Assembly (NCBI GenBank): GCA_017523785.1
Contig: JAFWVX010000015.1
Location: 33,900 to 97,899, forward strand
Length of the DNA: 64,000 nt
Source: Lachnospiraceae bacterium
Lineage (GTDB): Bacteria; Bacillota; Clostridia; Lachnospirales; Lachnospiraceae
Reading direction: 5' to 3'
In this document: piece after piece, positions 9,231 to 17,240 of the stretch
Layout of the letters: each line of letters begins with the position of its first letter
Numbering within the stretch: the first letter of the stretch is position 1
Position numbers and translations under genes: made by a program
The notes under the pieces: generated by a model
Told to the model about the DNA's origin: nothing
What the model saw: only the letters and a program-made list of their open reading frames with translations
Database searches by the model: none

Positions 9231-11058
9231 TTTGACCTCCTATAGCCTCTACTATAAACCTAGATGGCTTGAAATCTTTCCCAAATCTTCTAATAGTAAA
9301 ATATATATGTAAATTATTTTTCGCCCTTGTCATAGCCACATAGAATAGTCGTCTCTCAGTTTCCAAATCATTTTCCTTTATACTTTTCTTATGTGGTATA
9401 AGACCATCGTTTGAATCAATTATAAAAACTGTATCAAACTCAAGTCCCTTACTTAGATGAAATGTCATTAGATTTATTGAATTATCATCTACATCTTTTG
9501 CAGAATTATCACTTTTATAATTATCAATAAACTCTATAAACTCATCTATATTTTTATAATGTATAGCCTCTTCCTCAAATGCATCTAATATCTCTTCAAC
9601 CTCTTCATAGTCAAAGTCATTCTTTCTGCAATGTTCTTTTAGATATTTGTCATATCCAATATTGGTTCTTATATATCGTATCGCAAGAGGTGTTATGTAC
9701 TTTTTGATAGTATTTAAGTCACTTTTAAGTTTATATAAATTATTTAAAATATAATCCTTATCTTTATAATAATCCAACAAATTATCAATACTAGTATTTT
9801 TATATTTTATGGAATCTCTACTAATATATCTAAGCGGCTTATTAGCAATATTTAGTAAATCGCTTGGACTGACCTTGCCTAGTGAAAGTCTTAGATAAGA
9901 TACTATATCCTTTATTGCAAAATGCTCAAATATATTCTTGTCTTCGCCTTTTATTATATAGTTAATTCCATTTCGATTAAGGCTCATCTTTATAGAGTTA
10001 GATAGCAGGTTAGTTCTATAGAGTATTGCCATATCTGATAGTTTTTTGCCCTGCCTAAAATATTTCTTTATAAGTTCTATAATATATTTATTCTCTTCAG
10101 TTGAATCTACAAATGACTTAATTTCTAACTTACCAAACTCATCTCTATTTGAAACTAGGTTCTTGTCAAATCTCTCTCTATTATTGTCTATAACTAATTT
10201 TGAAAACTTGACAATTTGCTTTGCACATCTATAATTCTCATTTAGGTTAATAACTTTTGCTTTCTTAAAATCATTTAAGAAGTCAACCATCACTTTTGGA
10301 TGAGATCCTCTAAACTTATATATACTTTGGTCATCATCTCCAACTACAAATAGATTTTTGCTTTTGCAGATTAATTTAACCAAATCATACTGCAATTTAT
10401 TTATATCTTGAAACTCATCTATCAAAATATATTGATACTTCTTTTGATAAAAACTCAGTGTTTTCTTATCCTTACTCAATAACTCATAGCATTTACTAAT
10501 CATGTCGCTAAAATCAAGTTTCTTATTATTGAAAAGTTTTTCTTGATAGTCATCTAAAACTTTTCGTAACATTCTTGGGCTTAGATATTTTGGTATAAAC
10601 TTCTCTTCTCTTTCAACTGCCAATTTATAATGCTTAATATCCGATAGAATATTTGATATATAGTCAAATCCAAGTTTCTTAATTTTATAATTCTCAAGCA
10701 CTTCAGATAAGAATATCTTTTCATCGCCTGTAGTTAATAAACTTTTAGAATTATATCCAAAATCATTTTTTAACACATCATAGAAAACTGAGTGAAAGGT
10801 TCCAAATTTTGGCATAGAACTTATACTAAGTTTATTGTTTTTTATAATGCCTATAAATCTTTGCTGCATCTCTAAGGCAGCTGCTCTAGTAAAAGTAATA
10901 ACAAGTATGATTTCTGGACTTACATTATGCACATCAATTAGATTCAAAACTCTATTTGTGAGTACATAAGTCTTTCCACTTCCAGGACCTGCAAGCACAA
11001 GGCAAGGTCCGTCTCCATGCCTAATTGCTTCCTCCTGATTTAAATTTCTTTTAATCAT
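9223..11058 (-). CDS. UvrD/Rep-type superfamily 1 DNA helicase, short form
   Basis: A 611-residue 3'-5' helicase, distinct from the longer PcrA homologue at 29081-31399. SF1A motifs appear in order: NQEEAIRHGDGPCLVLAG with Walker A GPGSGKT at about residues 25-31, motif Ia ITFTRAAALEMQQRF, motif II DEFQDIN, motif III GDDDQSIYKFRG, motif IV LNENYRC, motif V MTFHLSKGLEFDTVFI and motif VI YVAMTRAK. It lacks the C-terminal extension found in PcrA. It lies between the ABC permease and the response regulator. It probably acts in repair or in removing proteins from DNA. Confidence 0.92.
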   Translation of the reverse strand: MIKRNLNQEEAIRHGDGPCLVLAGPGSGKTYVLTNRVLNLIDVHNVSPEIILVITFTRAAALEMQQRFIGIIKNNKLSISSMPKFGTFHSVFYDVLKNDFGYNSKSLLTTGDEKIFLSEVLENYKIKKLGFDYISNILSDIKHYKLAVEREEKFIPKYLSPRMLRKVLDDYQEKLFNNKKLDFSDMISKCYELLSKDKKTLSFYQKKYQYILIDEFQDINKLQYDLVKLICKSKNLFVVGDDDQSIYKFRGSHPKVMVDFLNDFKKAKVINLNENYRCAKQIVKFSKLVIDNNRERFDKNLVSNRDEFGKLEIKSFVDSTEENKYIIELIKKYFRQGKKLSDMAILYRTNLLSNSIKMSLNRNGINYIIKGEDKNIFEHFAIKDIVSYLRLSLGKVSPSDLLNIANKPLRYISRDSIKYKNTSIDNLLDYYKDKDYILNNLYKLKSDLNTIKKYITPLAIRYIRTNIGYDKYLKEHCRKNDFDYEEVEEILDAFEEEAIHYKNIDEFIEFIDNYKSDNSAKDVDDNSINLMTFHLSKGLEFDTVFIIDSNDGLIPHKKSIKENDLETERRLFYVAMTRAKNNLHIYFTIRRFGKDFKPSRFIVEAIGGQNG

Positions 11059-11077
11059 ATATATTTTAAGATTACCG

Positions 11078-12259
11078 CTAATCTGTTCTTAATGCATCAA
11101 TTGGATTAAGTCTTGCAGCATTTTTAGCAGGCACATATCCAAATATCAATCCAATCGCAACTGAAACTCCAAATGATAGTATTACTGCCCATACAGTTGG
11201 ATTTGCATTTATATCCATCATCGCACCTATCGACTTTGTCGCAAGTGCTCCAATTCCTATACCCATTACACCACCAATAGTAGATGTAACTGCAGCCTCA
11301 ATTACAAATTGCTGCATAATAACTCCCTGTCTTGCACCAAGTGCTTTTCTAATTCCTATCTCTCTAGTTCTCTCAGTAACAGACACAAGCATTATATTCA
11401 TTACTCCAATTCCTGCAACAAGAAGTGATATGCCAGCAATTCCTGCAAGCATCGCAGTCAAAGTTCCGATTGATTCATTTAACTGCTTTATAATTGATGA
11501 GTTTGCTGTAACATTATATAATCTTTCATTTTTAAAAGTGTCATTTAATTTACTTTTTAATTCACTTGTAATCGCATCAGTGTGGGCTGTGTCAGATGAG
11601 ATTAAAACATAGTTATTGATAAATCCATTTCTTCCCATCTTAGTAGCCACAGTATAAGGTATCCATATAAAATCATCAGTTCCGCCTTCATCAAAGTTGT
11701 CCTCATCTTGAGTTTCAATGACACCGACAATTGTAAAAGGTTTACCATTTATTTTCACAGTGTCATCAACCGCCTTATCAGGTGAGCCGTAAAAAGTATT
11801 TGCAACATATGAGCCAACAACACATACACTAGACCTTCCAGCTATATCTGCATATACTAAACTTCTACCTTCCTCTACAGTGTATTTCTGAATATCTGCA
11901 TAGTCCTCAGACACACCTGTGATTGATGTAGATTCAAGATTGTCACTGCCTGATTTTATTTTAGCATTACTAAGAGTAACTGATGGCGAAACTCCTGCAA
12001 GCCAATCCGGATGTTCATCCCAAAAATCATACATATCAGTGTCATCAAAATGTCTCGTATTCATATTTCTACAAAACACAGTGATTTTATTGACACCCAT
12101 CTCTTCAAACTGTTGAACCATCTGTCCCATATATCCTGAAACAATCGAAACAAGTATAATAACGGCTGCAACACCGATTATTATACCAAGCATTGTAAGT
12201 AGACTTCGTATTTTATTTGACAAAATAGCTTTAATTGCTAGTTTGAAACTTTGCAACAT
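11078..12259 (-). CDS. MacB-like ABC transporter permease
   Basis: About 393 residues with the FtsX/MacB plan: an N-terminal membrane helix after SFKLAIKAILSNKIRSLL, a long extracytoplasmic domain (about residues 45-265), then three C-terminal helices with GIRKALGARQGVIMQQFVIE. I chose the ATG at 12259. An upstream TTG at 12280 would deepen the overlap with the ATPase gene to 50 bp and adds seven residues with no clear ribosome site. Together with the ATPase and the MacA-like adaptor this makes a MacAB-type transporter. Such systems export peptides, lipids or macrolides; the substrate is unknown. Confidence 0.92.
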   Translation of the reverse strand: MLQSFKLAIKAILSNKIRSLLTMLGIIIGVAAVIILVSIVSGYMGQMVQQFEEMGVNKITVFCRNMNTRHFDDTDMYDFWDEHPDWLAGVSPSVTLSNAKIKSGSDNLESTSITGVSEDYADIQKYTVEEGRSLVYADIAGRSSVCVVGSYVANTFYGSPDKAVDDTVKINGKPFTIVGVIETQDEDNFDEGGTDDFIWIPYTVATKMGRNGFINNYVLISSDTAHTDAITSELKSKLNDTFKNERLYNVTANSSIIKQLNESIGTLTAMLAGIAGISLLVAGIGVMNIMLVSVTERTREIGIRKALGARQGVIMQQFVIEAAVTSTIGGVMGIGIGALATKSIGAMMDINANPTVWAVILSFGVSVAIGLIFGYVPAKNAARLNPIDALRTD

Positions 12260-12950
12260 ATTCCTCTGTATCTCCGTCAAATATTATTTTTCCATCGTGA
12301 ATTCTCACAACTCTCTTAGCCTCTTGAGCTATAGCATTATCGTGAGTAATCATTACTATAGTATTTCCTTCACTATGTAACTGCTTTAAAAAGTTTAAAA
12401 CCTCTCTTGATGTCTTTGAGTCAAGTGCTCCTGTAGGCTCATCAGCTAAGAGTAGACTTGGGTTACCTGCAAGTGCTCTAGCGATAGAAACTCTTTGCTG
12501 TTGTCCACCAGATAGTTGATTTGGATATTGACTAAACTTCTCTTTAAGTCCAACTCTTCCAAGTGACTCAAGTGCCCTTCTTCTTCTCTCACTAGTTTTT
12601 ACACCGGCATATAGAAGTGGCAACTCGACATTTTCAAGCAGTGTAAGTTTAGGCAGTAAATTATATTGTTGGAAAATAAATCCAATAGTTTTATTTCTTA
12701 TATCAGCCAACTCATCATCAGTCATAGTGCTAGTGTCTCTACCATTCAAAATATATTTTCCACTAGTTGGCTTATCAAGTGCACCGATTATATTCATAAG
12801 AGTTGACTTGCCTGAACCAGATTTTCCGACAATCGCCACAAATTCACCACGATCTATCTTTAGATTTATATTGTCATTTGCATAGACCTGCTCTGTACCC
12901 ATGATATAAATCTTATATTCATTTTTCATTTCTATAAGTGGAATGCCCAT
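12231..12950 (-). CDS. MacB/LolD-like ABC transporter ATPase
   Basis: The 239-residue ATPase has Walker A GKSGSGKSTLMNIIG (about residues 42-56), the Q-loop FIFQQYNLLPKLT, signature LSGGQQQRVSIARALAG, Walker B LLLADEPTGALD and the H-loop MITHDN. The signature and DEPTGALD sequence are typical of the MacB/FtsE/LolD subfamily. It follows the adaptor gene by 2 nt and overlaps the permease start, so the three are a translationally linked unit. An internal ATG (MKNEYKIY, 12929) is an alternative start. Confidence 0.95.
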   Translation of the reverse strand: MGIPLIEMKNEYKIYIMGTEQVYANDNINLKIDRGEFVAIVGKSGSGKSTLMNIIGALDKPTSGKYILNGRDTSTMTDDELADIRNKTIGFIFQQYNLLPKLTLLENVELPLLYAGVKTSERRRRALESLGRVGLKEKFSQYPNQLSGGQQQRVSIARALAGNPSLLLADEPTGALDSKTSREVLNFLKQLHSEGNTIVMITHDNAIAQEAKRVVRIHDGKIIFDGDTEEYVAKFQTSN

Positions 12951-12952
12951 CT

Positions 12953-14827
12953 TTACCTTCTCTGTCCACCGCCCATAGGTGGTCCGCCGAAGCCTCCGCC
13001 CATGCCTCCAAAATTTAATGTGGAATTTGATGTGCTCTCTGTCACATAGACCTCATCATCTTCTTGTAACCCAGACTTTATCTCTATAAAATTAGAATTA
13101 GATATACCAGTCTCAACATTTATTGCTGTAAATCCTTCAGGTGCTCTATTTTTAACTCTATCTGAAATTCCTTCAGTGCTGTAATTACCTGACTTGATAG
13201 TAGGAGATGAATTTAATACATAAACTACATTTCCTCTTTGTAGTGCATCTGCAGGTATGGCAACAGCATTTTCAACGTTTGCCAAAATTACATAGGCATC
13301 AACATTCATTCCTGGAAGTAACTCTCCAACATCAGTTATAGTAACTGTTACAGGATAATTTGTTACACCATTTGAATTTGCAGCAACTAAACTTACATTA
13401 GTAATTACACCTTTAAATATTTTATTTTTAAATGCATCAGCCTGCACATTAACTTCTTGGCCTTCTTTGATGTTAGTAATATCTAACTCATCTATATCCA
13501 TGTCAAAAGTTAGTTCTGATAAATCATAAAGTGTTGCGAGTGTCTTAGCAGAACTTGTGCTCTTTTGAATTTTATCACCTACTTTTGCGTCCTTAGTGAT
13601 GACAGTTCCATCTATAGGTGCAGTGATAAAATACTCATCATATTTATCTATTGCATCATCATAATTATTTTCAGCCTTAGTAAGTGCTTCCTCAGCAGAT
13701 AAATATGCCTTCTTTTTACTTGATAATATATTATTGAAAGTATCCTCAGTAATTAAAAATAGCGGTGTGCCTTTTTTAACTATAGCACCTTCCGATACAA
13801 GAAGTTTCTCAACTTCAACACCGTTTCCATCTGTAAATGTCAACTCCTCATCAGTTTCCAATTCAAAATTTGCATCTTCAATAGATACAACTGTTCCAAC
13901 CACTGCAATTGCAGAATTATTAGTTGTGAGTCCACCAGGGTTTTCACAAACTATAGTCACATATCTTACAAGTGCTCCAGAATCTTGAACCTGTGATTCC
14001 TCTGCTATACTCTTCACTGTTCCAGCAAGATATTCTCCAGTTTCCTGAAGTTCCAAAAGTGCAGTCTGACCTATACTAATTGTCTTCGCATCATTACTTG
14101 AAAATGGAAGTTTGACAGTCATCAAAGAATCATTTACAAGAGTTCCTATTTTAGTATTATTACTTAACTTATCTCCCACTTTCACAGTAAATGTTCTAAG
14201 TGAACCATCATATGGTGCCTTATATGTCCTACCCTCATAGTCCACTAAAAGTTTCTCATACTCATACTTAGCCTGATTATAAGTATCCTTCGCCTGTGCT
14301 ACGGATGATGTTGCATTTACTATCTCACGATAGGCAGTTGAACTATCTATAGTTATGAGCAATTGGTCTTTTACGACCTTGTCTCCCATATTGAAAAATA
14401 CATTCGTTACATTACCTTCAACGAGAGATGTAATGGTGTAACTATCTTTTGGTTTAAGAGTTCCTGAACCTGAAATCTCTGATGAGATATTCATGATACG
14501 AGCCTTAGAAACATTCTTCATAACCTCTGCAGTCTCAACCTGTTTCTTTTTTGCATTTAATACCAATCTTACAATAAAAATCACTGCAATAATTGCGACA
14601 GCAATTATCACAATCTTTTTAATCAATCTCTGCTTTCTAAGTCTCATGTTTTTTATTTCATCATGAGCTGCCTGAGTCGCCTCGATATCCTCATTACTCA
14701 ACTCAGTCTTAACAAAAGAATCAGAACTTACTGCTCCTTCTCCAGCATCAACACTTGCAACTTCTTCAAGTTCCTTTTTTTTGTTTTTATTAAGTAATTC
14801 TTTTAAATTTGGTAGTTTGAATGCCAT
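12953..14827 (-). CDS. MacA/HlyD-like adaptor protein of the ABC exporter
   Basis: A 624-residue membrane-fusion protein, longer than MacA (about 370) because it has two lipoyl-type modules. The first contains FFNMGDKVVKDQLLITIDS and YKAPYDGSLRTFTVKVGDKL (about residues 140-225). The second contains SEGAIVKKGTPLFLITED and ITAPIDGTVITKDAKVGDKI (about residues 340-430). The cytoplasmic N-terminus of about 85 residues is charged, followed by one membrane helix (KIVIIAVAIIAVIFIVRLVL). The C-terminus is glycine-rich, ending GGGFGGPPMGGGQRR. In a cell with SLH surface proteins this adaptor would reach into the wall; the SLH genes just upstream may provide its partner. Confidence 0.88.
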   Translation of the reverse strand: MAFKLPNLKELLNKNKKKELEEVASVDAGEGAVSSDSFVKTELSNEDIEATQAAHDEIKNMRLRKQRLIKKIVIIAVAIIAVIFIVRLVLNAKKKQVETAEVMKNVSKARIMNISSEISGSGTLKPKDSYTITSLVEGNVTNVFFNMGDKVVKDQLLITIDSSTAYREIVNATSSVAQAKDTYNQAKYEYEKLLVDYEGRTYKAPYDGSLRTFTVKVGDKLSNNTKIGTLVNDSLMTVKLPFSSNDAKTISIGQTALLELQETGEYLAGTVKSIAEESQVQDSGALVRYVTIVCENPGGLTTNNSAIAVVGTVVSIEDANFELETDEELTFTDGNGVEVEKLLVSEGAIVKKGTPLFLITEDTFNNILSSKKKAYLSAEEALTKAENNYDDAIDKYDEYFITAPIDGTVITKDAKVGDKIQKSTSSAKTLATLYDLSELTFDMDIDELDITNIKEGQEVNVQADAFKNKIFKGVITNVSLVAANSNGVTNYPVTVTITDVGELLPGMNVDAYVILANVENAVAIPADALQRGNVVYVLNSSPTIKSGNYSTEGISDRVKNRAPEGFTAINVETGISNSNFIEIKSGLQEDDEVYVTESTSNSTLNFGGMGGGFGGPPMGGGQRR

Positions 14828-14839
14828 AAAATCCCTCTA

Positions 14840-15973
14840 TTAATAATTTAAATTATATATATATGCGTTGGTTATTGTACCAACTGTCTCCACTGCTCCA
14901 TCGCCAGAATCATCTGAGTCATTTCCATTATCACTCTTAGTATAGATGAAAATAATTTGGTCTCCAACATGTATAGTTCCCGCATATGAAAATGCGAATT
15001 TAACATCAGAACCTGATAAAGTATAGTAAGCCAAATCAATTTGAACTCTTGTAGGAGTAATAGTGTCACTTGCACTATAGTAAATATGATTTACATATCC
15101 TTTTTTTACCATGGTGGATGACTCAAGTGTAGTTCCCTCTTTATATACATAGACAGTCTTTGTAGTTTTATTATAGTAATAAACGAGATATCCCATGTTG
15201 TTAAGCTCTCTCATAGTCTGCTCAAGAGTTTGAGATACACCATTTATAAATATATTTGCAACTGTAATATCAAATGGAATAGCAAGATTGAGAGCCTCAC
15301 CTCTTTTTAATATAAATGGACCTTCAAGTTTAGTTTTAGTAAGTCCAGTTGCATTTAAATCTCCATCACTATTAACTGACAAGTCTTTAAATACAGATGT
15401 GCCATAGGCGGAATTGCCACCCTTAGTTTTCGTTTTTAAAGTATTGTAAATGCCATTTACACAATCTTTCTTTGTGACAAAATCATTTATTGTCTTATCT
15501 ATATTATCATTTATCTTTAATGAACAAAACATTTCGTATCTTCCAGCTATCTGATTCCCAGAGAAATCTGAATTTTCATATCCAAGAAGTGCAAGACAGG
15601 CTCTTGTCAAATCTTTATACGTAACATATTCATTTGGCTTAAATAGTCCACCAAGATATGAGGTCATATAGCCTTCTTTAGTGGCAATTTTTATAAATGA
15701 AGAATATTCATTACTTGAATCTACATCAGAAAAAGCAGTTATTGAATCATAGTAAGATACACTGTCTTTATACTTTGATGCCTTGACCACCATTCTTGCA
15801 AATTCTGCTCTAGTCACAAAATCATTCATAAAGTTGTCGTTAGTAATTATATCTGCAAGATAAAGAACCTGAGTTCTCATCTCTTGACCTGCAGTTGTTG
15901 CAGCAAAAGTATGAGTCCCAAAAAATAAAGCATTAGATATAACTAGAATTGTTGCAAATATTCTTTTCATCAT
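14840..15973 (-). CDS. SLH-domain surface protein, second of a tandem pair
   Basis: The 377-residue protein has a signal peptide (MKRIFATILVISNALFFGTH, cut near TFAAT) followed by two to three S-layer-homology motifs at about residues 50-180. These include FVTRAEFARMVVKA and a second repeat with YLGGLFKPNEYVTYKDLTRA. SLH motifs bind secondary wall polymers and hold a protein at the cell surface. The C-terminal half (about residues 200-370) is a beta-rich domain I do not recognise, ending in a short Asp/Gly-rich linker. It is a full-length paralogue of the upstream gene, 4 nt away, and lies 12 nt before the MacA-like adaptor. Confidence 0.87.
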   Translation of the reverse strand: MMKRIFATILVISNALFFGTHTFAATTAGQEMRTQVLYLADIITNDNFMNDFVTRAEFARMVVKASKYKDSVSYYDSITAFSDVDSSNEYSSFIKIATKEGYMTSYLGGLFKPNEYVTYKDLTRACLALLGYENSDFSGNQIAGRYEMFCSLKINDNIDKTINDFVTKKDCVNGIYNTLKTKTKGGNSAYGTSVFKDLSVNSDGDLNATGLTKTKLEGPFILKRGEALNLAIPFDITVANIFINGVSQTLEQTMRELNNMGYLVYYYNKTTKTVYVYKEGTTLESSTMVKKGYVNHIYYSASDTITPTRVQIDLAYYTLSGSDVKFAFSYAGTIHVGDQIIFIYTKSDNGNDSDDSGDGAVETVGTITNAYIYNLNY

Positions 15974-15977
15974 ATAA

Positions 15978-17177
15978 TCACCTCAATATAGAATTCGCAT
16001 GAAAAACTAATATTATTGAACCATTGTATGGCTCGGCTTCATCACTTTTGTAAACTGTCTTGCCATTTTCATCCAAGTATATAGAACTAATATCATTCAT
16101 CTTGTTGCATAGATAGATCACATAGTCATCTTCTCTATATTTGCCATTTGCAGAGAACGAGAACTTTGCCTCTTCACTATCAAGCATATATTTATAATTA
16201 TCAATATCAACTCTATATGGTATAAGCATATTAGATGCTGCATAGTATATTTTATAAATATATCCCTTTCTCAACACAACTGGTGAACTAACATCCTGTC
16301 TCTCCGTATATGCAACTACAGATTTATTGTCTAAATCCAAATAGTATATGGCATATCCGAAATTTACTATATCGTCTTTTAATTCATCTATACTTGCACT
16401 TATTGCATTGATATATACATTATGTTTTGTGATTTCAAATGGAATATCTAATTCACTTTCATTTTTAGCTACAAATGGTCCTTCAATTTTACTTTCTTTA
16501 TATTCTGAAGCATTTAACTCTTTATCACTGTCAATTATAAGTTTGTCAAAAACAGCTTGCCCATATACATCGTCACTGTCTTTTACATTTTCTTTTAAGG
16601 TATTGTAAATACCATTTATAATATCTATCTTAGTTAAAGCTTCCAAATCAGCCTTATCAATATTCTCAGCAAGCCCCAAACTTCTAAATTTTAAATTTCT
16701 ACCTATAACTTGATTGCCTCTAAAGTCATCATTTGTATAAGACAAAAGTGCAAGGCAGGCTCTTGATAAATCATCAAAGGTCACATAATCATATGGTTTA
16801 AATAATCCTCCGAGATATGTGAACATGTATCCTCTATCAATTGTTTTTTTAATATATGCAGCATAGGGTGTGTCAATACTCACATCATTACATACTGCTT
16901 CTGACAAGGTATCCGAAACTTTATCTCTATCCTCAGAAGCCCTTACTAATATTTTTGAAAACTCCGCCCTTGTAACATTTGTGTCTAGGTTTCCAGCATC
17001 CTCTATAATTTTTAATAAAATTAAAGTGTTTATCCTATCTTCCTCAGTCTTTAAACTCTTGCTGTAATTTGGAATAATTATAGAAAAAATCATTGAAAAT
17101 AATAGGGCAAGCACATATATTCGATTTTTTGCCTTATTAAAAAACACATTAAAATGATACAAAAAAACTGTGTCCAT
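15978..17177 (-). CDS. SLH-domain surface protein, first of a tandem pair
   Basis: The 399-residue protein has an uncleaved or late-cleaved hydrophobic segment (RIYVLALLFSMIFSIIIPN, about residues 18-36). SLH motifs follow (VTRAEFSKILVRASED; YLGGLFKPYDYVTFDDLSRA), then the same C-terminal domain as its neighbour (RKGYIYKIYYAASNMLIPYR against KKGYVNHIYYSASDTITPTR). The two genes are an old tandem duplication. It is first in its block, starting at an ATG only 9 nt after a consensus -10 box, with no Shine-Dalgarno possible, so the mRNA is probably leaderless. The alternative is a later GTG start inside the hydrophobic segment. Confidence 0.82.
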   Translation of the reverse strand: MDTVFLYHFNVFFNKAKNRIYVLALLFSMIFSIIIPNYSKSLKTEEDRINTLILLKIIEDAGNLDTNVTRAEFSKILVRASEDRDKVSDTLSEAVCNDVSIDTPYAAYIKKTIDRGYMFTYLGGLFKPYDYVTFDDLSRACLALLSYTNDDFRGNQVIGRNLKFRSLGLAENIDKADLEALTKIDIINGIYNTLKENVKDSDDVYGQAVFDKLIIDSDKELNASEYKESKIEGPFVAKNESELDIPFEITKHNVYINAISASIDELKDDIVNFGYAIYYLDLDNKSVVAYTERQDVSSPVVLRKGYIYKIYYAASNMLIPYRVDIDNYKYMLDSEEAKFSFSANGKYREDDYVIYLCNKMNDISSIYLDENGKTVYKSDEAEPYNGSIILVFHANSILR

Positions 17178-17186
17178 TTTGTGTAT

Positions 17187-17215
17187 ATTATATGCCTAAA
17201 TTCCAAATTTGTCTA
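17187..17215 (-). promoter_or_regulatory. Promoter of the SLH-MacAB block, probably leaderless
   Basis: On the minus strand the -35 is TAGACA (17215-17210), the spacer is 17 nt and the -10 is a perfect TATAAT (17192-17187). The ATG at 17177 follows 9 nt after the -10, so transcription should begin only 2-3 nt before the start codon. Confidence 0.8.
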
Positions 17216-17240
17216 ATAAAAATGAGCCCTGAGGCTCATT
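17215..17240 (-). terminator. Rho-independent terminator after fbp
   Basis: An 8-bp perfect stem AATGAGCC/GGCTCATT (17221-17228 with 17233-17240) with a 4-nt loop is followed on the minus strand by TTTATTAG. The stem overlaps the fbp stop codon (17241-17239). It ends the long 19-gene block just before the SLH promoter. Confidence 0.8.
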
